In this document: positions 1 through 5,126 of the stretch, piece after piece
Numbering within the stretch: position 1 is the first letter of the stretch
Layout: every line of letters starts with the position of its first letter
Source of the DNA: a bacterium
Lineage (GTDB): Bacteria > Desulfobacterota > Deferrisomatia > Deferrisomatales > BM512
Length of the DNA stretch: 5,490 nucleotides
Direction: 5' to 3'
Assembly: GCA_009724975.1 (NCBI GenBank)
Contig: SRXB01000151.1
Location: 1-5,490, forward strand
Position numbers and translations under genes: made by a program
The notes under the pieces: generated by a model
Seen by the model: only the letters and a program-made list of their open reading frames with translations
Told to the model about the DNA's origin: nothing
Database searches by the model: none

Positions 1-257
1 ATCCCCAGCACCCCTACACCGAGGCGCTGCTCAACGCCGTGCCGGTCCCCGACCCGCAGCGCGGCCACACCCGCCGCATCCTCCACGGCGAGATCCCCTC
101 GGCCGCCAACCCACCCGCCGGCTGCCACTTCCACCCGCGCTGCCCCTACGCCCGCGAGATCTGCAAAAGCCACTATCCGGCGCTGCAGGCGCAAGGGGCG
201 GGACGCCTGGCGGCGTGTCATTTCAGTAGTGAGGTGGGAAAATACCGGGCGGGGTAG
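1..257 (+). CDS. Oligopeptide/dipeptide ABC transporter ATP-binding protein, C-terminal end (partial)
   Basis: The reading frame is open from the window edge (first full codon at 3) to TAG at 255-257, so only the last 84 or so residues are present. The fragment begins PQHPYTEALLNAVPVPDP, the segment that follows the nucleotide-binding domain in Opp/Dpp-type ATPases (HPYT-ALL motif). It continues into the family's C-terminal extension, with G-E-I-P-S, NPP-GC-FHPRCPYA and a final ACHF. Four cysteines are spaced C-x5-C-x6-C-x17-C; this cluster is typical of the family, and an iron-sulfur cluster has been described there in some relatives. The protein would energise peptide uptake from the cytoplasmic face of the inner membrane. 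The Walker motifs lie upstream of the window, so I cannot tell a D-type from an F-type subunit. It converges on intI with only five bases between the stop codons. Confidence 0.88.
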   Translation, partial: PQHPYTEALLNAVPVPDPQRGHTRRILHGEIPSAANPPAGCHFHPRCPYAREICKSHYPALQAQGAGRLAACHFSSEVGKYRAG

Positions 258-273
258 CCGCCCTACCCTGCCC
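247..273. terminator. Hairpin shared by the two convergent gene ends
   Basis: GGGCGGGGTAG (247-257) pairs with CTACCCTGCCC (263-273) over 11 bp with one G-T pair and a five-base loop. The left arm carries the stop codon of the ABC transporter gene (TAG 255-257) and the right arm carries the reverse-complement stop of intI (263-265). An alternative exclusive hairpin, GGGCGG (247-252) with CCGCCC (258-263), is also possible. There is no clean T-run on either side; on the - strand a short TTTT follows some bases later. A bidirectional terminator is plausible from position and stem, but it is not a textbook rho-independent site. Confidence 0.4.
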
Positions 274-1228
274 GATCCAGCGGACTGCGCACCCCCTGCC
301 CGCCCTTGTTCAGCACGTGCGTGTAGATCATCGTCGTCTTCACGTCGGCGTGTCCCAGCAGCTCCTGCACCGTGCGGATGTCGTAGCCGTCCTCGAGCAG
401 ATGGGTGGCGAAGCAGTGGCGCAGGGTGTGCGGGCCGATCTTCTTGACGAGGCCGGCCTGCCGCGCCGCCGCCTTCACCGCCTTCTGCACCACCGACTCG
501 TCCAGGTGATGGCGGCGCCACACCCCGTCCTGCACATCAAGACTGCGCGTCGCCGCCGGGAAGACGTACTGCCAGCGCCAGTCGCGCCCGGCCCCCGGAG
601 ACTTGCGCGCCAGCGCGTGCGGCAGCCAGACGCTGCCGAATCCCGCCGCCAGGTCGTTGACGTGCTGCTGGCGCACGTGCGCCAGATGGCGCTGCAGGTG
701 CGGCACCAGCGTCTGCGGCAGCATGGTGCGCCGGTCCTTCCCCCCCTTGCCGTCGCGGATCAGCAGCTCGCACGCGGCGAAATCGACGTCCTGCACCCGC
801 AGCCGCAGCCCGTCGAGCAGACGCAGCCCCGCCCCGTAGAGGAGACTCGCCACCAACTGCGGCGTCCCCGCCATGCTGTCGAGCAGGCTGCGCACCTCGC
901 CGCGGGTCAGCACCACCGGCAGGCGCTTGGGCTTCTTCGCCCGGGTCACCCCTTCCAGCCAGCCGATATCCATCTGCAGCACGTCGCGATAGAGGAAGAG
1001 AATGGCGCTCAGCGCCTGGTTCTGGGTGGACGCCGCCACGTTGCGCGCCTCGGCCTGCCAGCTCAGGAAGCTCTCGACCTCGGCCTTCCCCATCTCGAGC
1101 GGGTGGCGCTTGTTGTGGAAGAGGATGAACTGCCTGATCCAGTAGACGTAGGCGTCTTCGGTGCGGCGGCTGTAGTGACGGACGCGGATGACGGACCGGA
1201 CCCGGTCCAGCAGACGGGGCTTTTCCAT
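263..1228 (-). CDS. intI: Integron integrase (IntI), site-specific tyrosine recombinase
   Basis: This 321-residue protein has the usual length of integron integrases and would catalyse attC x attI insertion and attC x attC excision of cassettes. Residues 1 to about 95 form the SAM-like core-binding domain (HYSRRTEDAYVYWIRQFILF). The catalytic domain follows, with Arg136 in GAGLR, Lys161 in DGKGGKDR, His267 and Arg270 in HTLRH, His293 in LLGHADV and the nucleophile Tyr302 in MIYTH. Spacing matches IntI1 (R146, K171, H277, R280, H303, Y312), shifted by ten. The insertion that separates IntI from XerC/D is present at about 205-240 (SPGAGRDWRWQYVFPA). The Glu usually found three residues after the first catalytic Arg is Asp139 here, a mild change. 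The ATG is supported by TGGAGGG four bases upstream on the - strand. No LexA-type CTGT-N8-ACAG box is visible upstream, so SOS control is not supported. The enzyme looks intact. Confidence 0.97.
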   Translation of the reverse strand: MEKPRLLDRVRSVIRVRHYSRRTEDAYVYWIRQFILFHNKRHPLEMGKAEVESFLSWQAEARNVAASTQNQALSAILFLYRDVLQMDIGWLEGVTRAKKPKRLPVVLTRGEVRSLLDSMAGTPQLVASLLYGAGLRLLDGLRLRVQDVDFAACELLIRDGKGGKDRRTMLPQTLVPHLQRHLAHVRQQHVNDLAAGFGSVWLPHALARKSPGAGRDWRWQYVFPAATRSLDVQDGVWRRHHLDESVVQKAVKAAARQAGLVKKIGPHTLRHCFATHLLEDGYDIRTVQELLGHADVKTTMIYTHVLNKGGQGVRSPLDRAG

Positions 1229-1282
1229 GTTCCCTCCAAAGCTGATGACATGACAAGGACTGCAATAAATTCAAGCTTTTAA

Positions 1283-1311
1283 AGTAAACGTTAAAATGAT
1301 ATAAAAATCAA
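1283..1311 (-). promoter_or_regulatory. Candidate intI promoter
   Basis: On the - strand TTGATT (1306-1311) and TTTACT (1283-1288) lie 17 bp apart, each matching four of six bases of the -35 and -10 consensus. They sit in an A+T-rich patch (about 1262-1316) inside GC-rich DNA, about 55 bp upstream of the intI ATG. The match is weak and other pairings are possible. Confidence 0.25.
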
Positions 1312-1482
1312 GCGTCACGACAAAGCGCCGGCAGCCTAATATCCCGCGCTAACCGCTCAACAACCCAGCAGTTCCAGCATCAGCCATACATTGTGAGGGG
1401 GGCCCTGCAATTGGTTGATTTCCCAGTCAATAAAACCACGATCCCCAGTATTCTGACGCGGAATTTTATCCCGCAATTTTTC

Positions 1483-1502
1483 CATCTAATTAGTTGTTAG
1501 GC
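1483..1502 (+). other. attI simple site at the integron insertion point
   Basis: The junction G^TTAGGC is at 1496-1502, with crossover expected between G1496 and T1497. A CTAA half-site lies upstream at 1486-1489, separated from GTTAGGC by the same distance as in the class 1 attI site. That TTAGGC starts cassette 1 is confirmed by its partner GCCTAAC at the cassette's far end (1826-1832). The remaining region 1229-1482 has no gene I can support. It should hold accessory IntI-binding repeats and the cassette promoter Pc. A TCTAAT at 1485-1490 resembles a -10 box but lacks a convincing -35, so Pc is not assigned. Confidence 0.72.
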
Positions 1503-1505
1503 GAC

Positions 1506-1811
1506 ATGGAGGCTTCGATATCTTCCCTGACTCGACGTGTTCTGCTTGGAGCTGGAGCGATTGCGCTTCCCGTCCTTGTATTGTCGGCGTGGCTCATTGT
1601 TTCGAGGTTGCCGAATTCTAAGCTCACTACAGGCGGCGATTTTCCCGCCCTGTTTTTCGCAACTGCGTGCGGGGCCATCTGCATCTGGAAGCTTTCTGCC
1701 CGCACTGACTTCCGCGCCGTGGCGCTAATCGTTTATGTTCTGTCCTGCAGTGTTTTTCTGTTCTTCTTTGCATTCTACTTTGTGTGCGCGGCATTTGGAG
1801 ATTGTCCTTGA
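1506..1811 (+). CDS. Cassette 1: small integral membrane protein, unknown function
   Basis: The predicted protein has 101 residues starting at ATG 1506, four bases after the attI/cassette junction core; a TTG at 1494 is in frame but lies in attI outside the cassette, so the ATG is preferred. There is no good ribosome-binding site inside the cassette. Three hydrophobic segments are visible at about residues 12-33, 46-62 and 70-96; the last is rich in Phe (VFLFFFAFYF). Positive charges (TRR) precede the first segment, suggesting a cytoplasmic N-terminus. It is the attI-proximal cassette and so the best placed for transcription from the integron promoter. No family is recognised. The stop (TGA 1809-1811) lies 14 bases before its attC. 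Confidence 0.75.
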   Translation: MEASISSLTRRVLLGAGAIALPVLVLSAWLIVSRLPNSKLTTGGDFPALFFATACGAICIWKLSARTDFRAVALIVYVLSCSVFLFFFAFYFVCAAFGDCP

Positions 1812-1825
1812 GGTCCGCTAATGTC

Positions 1826-1932
1826 GCCTAACAAATCGCAAGAGCGCGGACGGGTTATACGGTCTTGCTTCTCGAAAAATACGGTGCCGCTCGGAGTTTC
1901 GGTGGCCGCCGCTCAGCTCAAGGGCGTTAGCG
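1826..1932 (+). repeat. attC site of cassette 1
   Basis: GCCTAAC (1826-1832) to GTTAGCG (1926-1932), 107 bp. It contains the invariant inner block ACGGTCTTGCTTCTCGAAAA. The right arm reads GGTGGCCGCCGCTC, one base shorter than in its siblings. The cassette's own ends (1496-1507 and 1821-1832) are reverse complements over 12 bp. Confidence 0.95.
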
Positions 1933-1941
1933 GTTAAATCC

Positions 1942-2211
1942 ATGAAATCGGCATGGTGCATAATTATCAACTTGCTCGCATTAGCCGTATTTGCACTCGG
2001 GCTTATCGCTCCTCTCACACCATCAGAGGGCATGCCTCAGCCAATGCACATCATTGTTTTTGCAGGGCTACCGTTTCTCCTGCTTGTAGTTTGTGCTTAT
2101 CGAGCCACGAGTTTGTCAGGTCGCTGCATGTTTGGGCTTCAGGCAGTTTTGGTCGCTGCCGTTGTACTTTGGCTGTTGTCGCTCCAATCCGGTGCAACGA
2201 TCAACTCGTAA
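1942..2211 (+). CDS. Cassette 2: small integral membrane protein, unknown function
   Basis: The predicted protein has 89 residues, beginning at ATG 1942, ten bases after the junction core, with no clear Shine-Dalgarno sequence. Three hydrophobic segments lie at about residues 5-25, 35-53 and 63-82. The loops between them are very short, so nearly the whole protein would sit in the membrane. Loops have few charges (RATSLSGR at 54-61). The gene fills its cassette with no second ORF worth calling. No family is recognised and no enzymatic motif is visible. Translation may depend on coupling or on a leader from upstream cassettes, because the cassette provides almost no 5' untranslated region. Confidence 0.72.
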   Translation: MKSAWCIIINLLALAVFALGLIAPLTPSEGMPQPMHIIVFAGLPFLLLVVCAYRATSLSGRCMFGLQAVLVAAVVLWLLSLQSGATINS

Positions 2212-2222
2212 CAACGGGGCAC

Positions 2223-2328
2223 CGCTAACAAATCCCAAGAGCGGACGGAGTGATACGGTCTTGCTTCTCGAAAAATACACAGCCGCTCCACATACGGTGG
2301 TCCGCCGCTCAGGTCAAAGGCGTTATGG
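2223..2328 (+). repeat. attC site of cassette 2 (variant subtype)
   Basis: CGCTAAC (2223-2229) to GTTATGG (2322-2328), 106 bp. It shares the invariant inner block, but after it reads CCGCTCCACATACGGTGG rather than the common GCCGCTCGGAGTTTCGGTGG type. Its left arm has GCGGACGGAGTGATACGG, as in the attC of cassette 5. Cassette ends match over 9 bp (1926-1934 with 2221-2229). Confidence 0.95.
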
Positions 2329-2334
2329 CCTAAG

Positions 2335-2685
2335 ATGAATAGAACAATTCCACTAACAGCATGGGTTGCTGCATTGCTTCTCGCAGTTGTATCGTTTGCC
2401 CATGCCTACCTCGTCGTTGAACGAGTCATCGCGGCAACATGGCAATGGCTTAAATTCAAAGATTATGGCGGGGGTGGCCATATCATGCTGAGCCGAGAAA
2501 CCGCCGTGTGGTTCCTCGGGTTTTCGCTAGTATTGATAATTGGCGGCATCTGTCTCGATCAACTTGCCAAGAACGCCCCGCCATCCAGGCGAAACATTAT
2601 AAGGGCATCTTGGTTTACTGTAGCGTTCAGTGTTGTGCTCTATTTCCTTTTGGCCTTTAGCCCACTCAATGTGTGGAGGCCATAA
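2335..2685 (+). CDS. Cassette 3: small integral membrane protein, unknown function
   Basis: The predicted protein has 116 residues from ATG 2335. Hydrophobic segments are at about residues 7-28, 57-75 and 90-109, separated by a polar stretch with a glycine run (KDYGGGGH, 42-49) and a basic loop (PPSRRNIIR, 82-90). The first segment could instead be a signal peptide (cleavage possible near FAHA at 21-24), but the two later segments keep the protein in the membrane. The TAA stop at 2683-2685 lies within the attC core CCATAAC, so the recombination site supplies the stop codon. Only a weak purine stretch precedes the start. No family is recognised. Confidence 0.76.
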   Translation: MNRTIPLTAWVAALLLAVVSFAHAYLVVERVIAATWQWLKFKDYGGGGHIMLSRETAVWFLGFSLVLIIGGICLDQLAKNAPPSRRNIIRASWFTVAFSVVLYFLLAFSPLNVWRP

Positions 2686-2787
2686 CAAATCGCAAGAGCG
2701 CGGACGGGTTATACGGTCTTGCTTCTCGAAAAATACGGTGCCGCTCGAATTTTCGGCGGTCCGCCGCTCAGCTCAAAGGCGTTAGCA
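2680..2787 (+). repeat. attC site of cassette 3
   Basis: CCATAAC (2680-2686) to GTTAGCA (2781-2787), 108 bp, common subtype with the inner block intact. The cassette's ends match over 10 bp (2322-2331 with 2677-2686). Confidence 0.95.
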
Positions 2788-2801
2788 GGCAATAAGATCA
2801 G

Positions 2802-3116
2802 ATGAAGCGATCTCGGCTCATACTCGAAGGACGCAACTTCATCATCGACACAGGTGAAGGAGCAAAGAAAGTCGGCTTCTATACGACTCGTTTTGTGAAA
2901 GCACGCGATCTTGAGACGGCAGAGAAAATGGCTGTCGAGTTGGTAAAGAACGATCCGTCTCTTAAAGGAAACGTGCTCAATGAAAAAACCGATCCACCAA
3001 TTATCTGCCTAGATGAGCACTGTGAAATTGGCTGGTTTGAATATATCAGGCGGCAACCAGGCGTTGGCTTCACCTTCTACCCAGAAGTCTGCACGGAGGA
3101 AGAGGCTGCCTGCTAA
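2802..3116 (+). CDS. Cassette 4: small soluble protein, unknown function
   Basis: The predicted protein has 104 residues from ATG 2802. It has no signal peptide or membrane segment, and is the only clearly cytoplasmic product among the larger cassettes here. It starts with a basic strand-like segment (RSRLILEGRNFIID), then GFYTTRFVKARDLETAEKMAVELV, which reads as a strand followed by an amphipathic helix. A C-terminal acidic part follows (DEHCEIGWFEYI, then EVCTEEEAAC). Cysteines are at about 69, 74, 97 and 104. The overall impression is a small alpha/beta fold. It resembles uncharacterised proteins I associate with proteobacterial genomes, but I cannot name a family. The stop TAA (3114-3116) is part of the attC core TGCTAAC. 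Confidence 0.8.
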   Translation: MKRSRLILEGRNFIIDTGEGAKKVGFYTTRFVKARDLETAEKMAVELVKNDPSLKGNVLNEKTDPPIICLDEHCEIGWFEYIRRQPGVGFTFYPEVCTEEEAAC

Positions 3117-3215
3117 CAAATCGCCGAGCGGACGGGTTATACGGTCTTGCTTCTCGAAAAATACGGTGCCGCTCGGTCTTTCGGTGGTCCGCCGCTCAGC
3201 TCACAGGCGTTGGGA
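3111..3215 (+). repeat. attC site of cassette 4
   Basis: TGCTAAC (3111-3117) to GTTGGGA (3209-3215), 105 bp. Common subtype, but the left arm is shortened (CGCCGAGCGGACGGG). The cassette's ends match over 11 bp (2781-2791 with 3107-3117). Confidence 0.95.
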
Positions 3216-3230
3216 GGCAAGGAGGTAATT

Positions 3231-3716
3231 GTGGCTGATGGTCGAGAGATACGAGCCGTTATAGATACTGAAACGGTACGTGGTCTTTTGCTTATTAACG
3301 GTGGAGGGGCAGTTGCGCTACTTGCATTTCTACCATGGGTTCTCCAAAAACCAGAGTTGACAGGTCTTGCGCGCGCCATTATTTGGTCGGTATTTACCTT
3401 CCAGGCAGGACTTGTTTTTGCCGTTGTTCACAATCGATTTAGACGCCTGTGCTCCATGGAATATGCACGTAAGCCAGAAAACCGCAAAAAATGCACTTTA
3501 TTCGGCCGAGAACTTAAAGAGCCGTGCGTATGTCATTGGAGCACCGGTTTCATGTGGGCTTCTATCGTTGCCTTTTTATTGGCTGGAATAATCGTATTAG
3601 TCGCAGGGCTTTCAATAGTTGGCACTGAAACGAAAGTATCCACCGGGGCTTCATCGCAACCCACGACTCAGGGCTACATTATGCCTCCCAACAACTCGCA
3701 AAAGCGGACGGAGTGA
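3231..3716 (+). CDS. Cassette 5: integral membrane protein, unknown function
   Basis: The predicted protein has 161 residues starting at GTG 3231. The start is chosen because AGGAGGT (3220-3226) lies four bases upstream, the best ribosome-binding site among the early cassettes. The frame is open further upstream, but only by reading through the previous attC. Hydrophobic segments are at about residues 17-38 (RGLLLINGGGAVALLAFLP), 46-67 and 104-128. A basic, Cys-containing cytoplasmic-looking loop (RFRRLCSMEY to HW, about 69-103) lies between the second and third. The tail after 130 is polar (Ser/Thr/Gln/Asn). The last ten or so codons run into attC, ending at TGA 3714-3716. The N-terminal part resembles small membrane proteins seen in many bacteria, but no function is known to me. 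Confidence 0.8.
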   Translation: MADGREIRAVIDTETVRGLLLINGGGAVALLAFLPWVLQKPELTGLARAIIWSVFTFQAGLVFAVVHNRFRRLCSMEYARKPENRKKCTLFGRELKEPCVCHWSTGFMWASIVAFLLAGIIVLVAGLSIVGTETKVSTGASSQPTTQGYIMPPNNSQKRTE

Positions 3717-3790
3717 TACGGTCTTGCTTCTCGAAAAATACGCAGCAGCTCCACATACGGTGGTCCGCCGCTTAGCTTAAGGCGTTAGCC
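3686..3790 (+). repeat. attC site of cassette 5 (variant subtype)
   Basis: TCCCAAC (3686-3692) to GTTAGCC (3784-3790), 105 bp. It has the same variant centre as the attC of cassette 2 (GCTCCACATACGGTGG) and the GCGGACGGAGTGATACGG left arm. The right arm differs slightly (CCGCTTAGCTTAAGG). Its first 31 bases are also the 3' end of the cassette 5 gene. The cassette's ends match over 11 bp (3209-3219 with 3682-3692). Confidence 0.95.
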
Positions 3791-3797
3791 AGGAAGA

Positions 3798-4367
3798 ATG
3801 ACTAGAATGAATACATATAGAATTACATTAATTGCATGGGTGGTTCTTATTATTTTCGCGGGCGTTGCAAATGCTCACGATATGTTTCATCCCAATATAG
3901 GTGTTTTTGGAAATTATTCACTATCCGATAGAGGTTTCGATGGCGACAATGATGGAAATGATGCGTGGGGCGCGAAGGTGGGGATATATGCGGCAATTGC
4001 AGGGGTAGATTTAGGATATGCTAAGTCAAAGTTTGATTTGGGTGCTGACGGAAAACCAAAAGAAGTAGATCACATAGATTTATCAATTTATGCTACATAT
4101 CCAGATTTAGCAAATTATCTATTACACAACATAAACATGGCACCTTATATTTGCCTTGGCACAGGATATTATGATCCAGAAGATGGTAAAGGCAAAATCG
4201 GGGCAAACATAGGCTTTAAAGTAATTAGCTTAATATATGAGCCAAGTCCTGGGGAAGGTGGCTTTCCAGTTTCGTTTGATTTTGGAGGGACGTATAATTA
4301 TTTCCCAATGGACGGCAATTCTATTACATTTACTGAAATTAAAGCTGGCATAACAATATACAAATAA
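3798..4367 (+). CDS. Cassette 6: exported protein, probable outer-membrane beta-barrel
   Basis: The predicted protein has 189 residues from ATG 3798, or 186 if ATG 3807 is used; AGGAAGA (3791-3797) lies immediately before the first and nine bases before the second. Residues 1-26 form a typical signal peptide ending VANA, with cleavage before HD. The mature part alternates polar and hydrophobic residues in glycine- and aromatic-rich strands (IGVFGNYSL, WGAKVGIYAAI, GVDLGYAKSKF, HIDLSIYATY, GKIGANIGFKVISLIY, VSFDFGGTYNYF, FTEIKAGITIYK), as in small outer-membrane barrels. The Asp/Asn-rich turn DGDNDGND (48-55) could bind calcium. The last residues are YK rather than a terminal Phe, so classical barrel recognition is imperfect. 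The DNA is far more A+T-rich than its neighbours, with AGA and ATA codons and A/T-ending codons common, suggesting recent origin from a low-GC source. Confidence 0.8.
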   Translation: MTRMNTYRITLIAWVVLIIFAGVANAHDMFHPNIGVFGNYSLSDRGFDGDNDGNDAWGAKVGIYAAIAGVDLGYAKSKFDLGADGKPKEVDHIDLSIYATYPDLANYLLHNINMAPYICLGTGYYDPEDGKGKIGANIGFKVISLIYEPSPGEGGFPVSFDFGGTYNYFPMDGNSITFTEIKAGITIYK

Positions 4368-4382
4368 CAAATTTCTGTCTCT

Positions 4383-4490
4383 GGCTAACAAATCGCAAGA
4401 GCGCGGACGGGTTATACGGTCTTGCTTCTCGAAAAATACGGTGCCGCTCGTAGTTCCGGTGGTCCGCCGCTCAGCTCACAGGCGTTAGGC
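4383..4490 (+). repeat. attC site of cassette 6
   Basis: GGCTAAC (4383-4389) to GTTAGGC (4484-4490), 108 bp, common subtype and GC-rich, in contrast to the A+T-rich gene it carries. The cassette's ends match over 9 bp (3784-3792 with 4381-4389). Confidence 0.95.
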
Positions 4491-4519
4491 TTCAAAACAT
4501 ACAACTACGGGAGGACACC

Positions 4520-5017
4520 ATGATGTTGGGCGAGTTGGCCTTGTTTAGACAATTGCACAGGAAGATTTCCGTCGCTGTGATATTCGCGCTTCTTTTCGTT
4601 GGTTATAACAGCATTCCATCGTCGGCGGATTCAATCCCAGAACCAACCACCTGGGAATTTCCAGGTGTAATTGAGTCCGCTCGAGCACTCTCTCCACGAA
4701 ATATTGAGGGTCGTGAGTTCAATCGATTTGGCTTAGCATATTCAACGCGGGAACTTGATTCATTGCCAGTAGCTACGATGTCGGCGCAAGATCTCCAGAA
4801 GTACGCCGACATTGTGACTCATGCATATCCAGATGCTGTTTTTCGCCAAGTTGGCGATTCATGTAAAGAGCTTCCCGTTGAATCGCTAAACGAGACAACA
4901 ATAGCAGGCATTGCCTACATATCATTTCACGCCATCGAACCCATAACTCGGCAGAAAGCTGCAAAGTGCCTCGCAGACATTCAACATAATCTTAAACAAG
5001 CGCGAACCACGAAATGA
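4520..5017 (+). CDS. Cassette 7: secreted or membrane-anchored protein, unknown function
   Basis: The predicted protein has 165 residues from ATG 4520; GGGAGGA (4509-4515) four bases upstream supports this start, although ATG 4523 is also possible. The N-terminus has basic residues (FRQLHRK), then a hydrophobic core at about 17-30 and a possible signal peptidase site after PSSA (33-36), so the mature part would begin DSIPEPTTWEF. The mature domain is polar, with two cysteines (115 and 150) that could form a disulfide outside the cytoplasm. The C-terminal half looks helical (QKAAKCLADIQHNLKQ). No lipobox, catalytic motif or known family is recognised. The cassette has an unusually long 5' part (about 30 bases before the start) with a real ribosome-binding site, so it may be translated independently of its neighbours. 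Confidence 0.8.
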   Translation: MMLGELALFRQLHRKISVAVIFALLFVGYNSIPSSADSIPEPTTWEFPGVIESARALSPRNIEGREFNRFGLAYSTRELDSLPVATMSAQDLQKYADIVTHAYPDAVFRQVGDSCKELPVESLNETTIAGIAYISFHAIEPITRQKAAKCLADIQHNLKQARTTK

Positions 5018-5018
5018 A

Positions 5019-5126
5019 GCCTAACAAATCGCAAGAGCGCGGACGGGTTATACGGTCTTGCTTCTCGAAAAATACGGTGCCGCTCGGAGTTTCGGTGGTC
5101 CGCCGCTCAGCTCACAGGCGTTATGT
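5019..5126 (+). repeat. attC site of cassette 7
   Basis: GCCTAAC (5019-5025) to GTTATGT (5120-5126), 108 bp, common subtype. The outer arms pair as GAGCG-CGGAC (5035-5044) with GTCCG-C-CGCTC (5098-5108), leaving C5103 unpaired. On the bottom strand this is an extrahelical G, as expected of an attC. The cassette's ends match over 11 bp (4484-4494 with 5015-5025), an arm that includes the TGA stop of its gene. Confidence 0.95.

Noticed and set aside
317..1282. A long + strand open frame opposite intI.
   Set aside because: It is a GC-rich mirror of the integrase gene; the product is low-complexity in Arg, His, Gln and Pro with no recognisable domain, while the - strand protein has the full IntI motif set.
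1347..1353. CGCTAAC in the intI-attI region, identical to the core of the cassette 2 attC, as a possible cassette or attC remnant.
   Set aside because: No matching GTTRRRY partner, inner block or arm sequence lies nearby, so a chance match is likely.
1229..1495. A LexA box or a clear cassette promoter Pc.
   Set aside because: No CTGT-N8-ACAG was found, and the -10-like TATTCT (1449) and TCTAAT (1485) lack acceptable -35 partners at normal spacing.
3147..3230. An upstream TTG start that would extend the cassette 5 protein by 28 residues (LLEKYGAARSFGGPPLSSQ).
   Set aside because: This stretch is the translation of the attC of cassette 4 and the same peptide appears at other attC sites (for example from 5058). 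GTG 3231 with AGGAGGT upstream is the better start.
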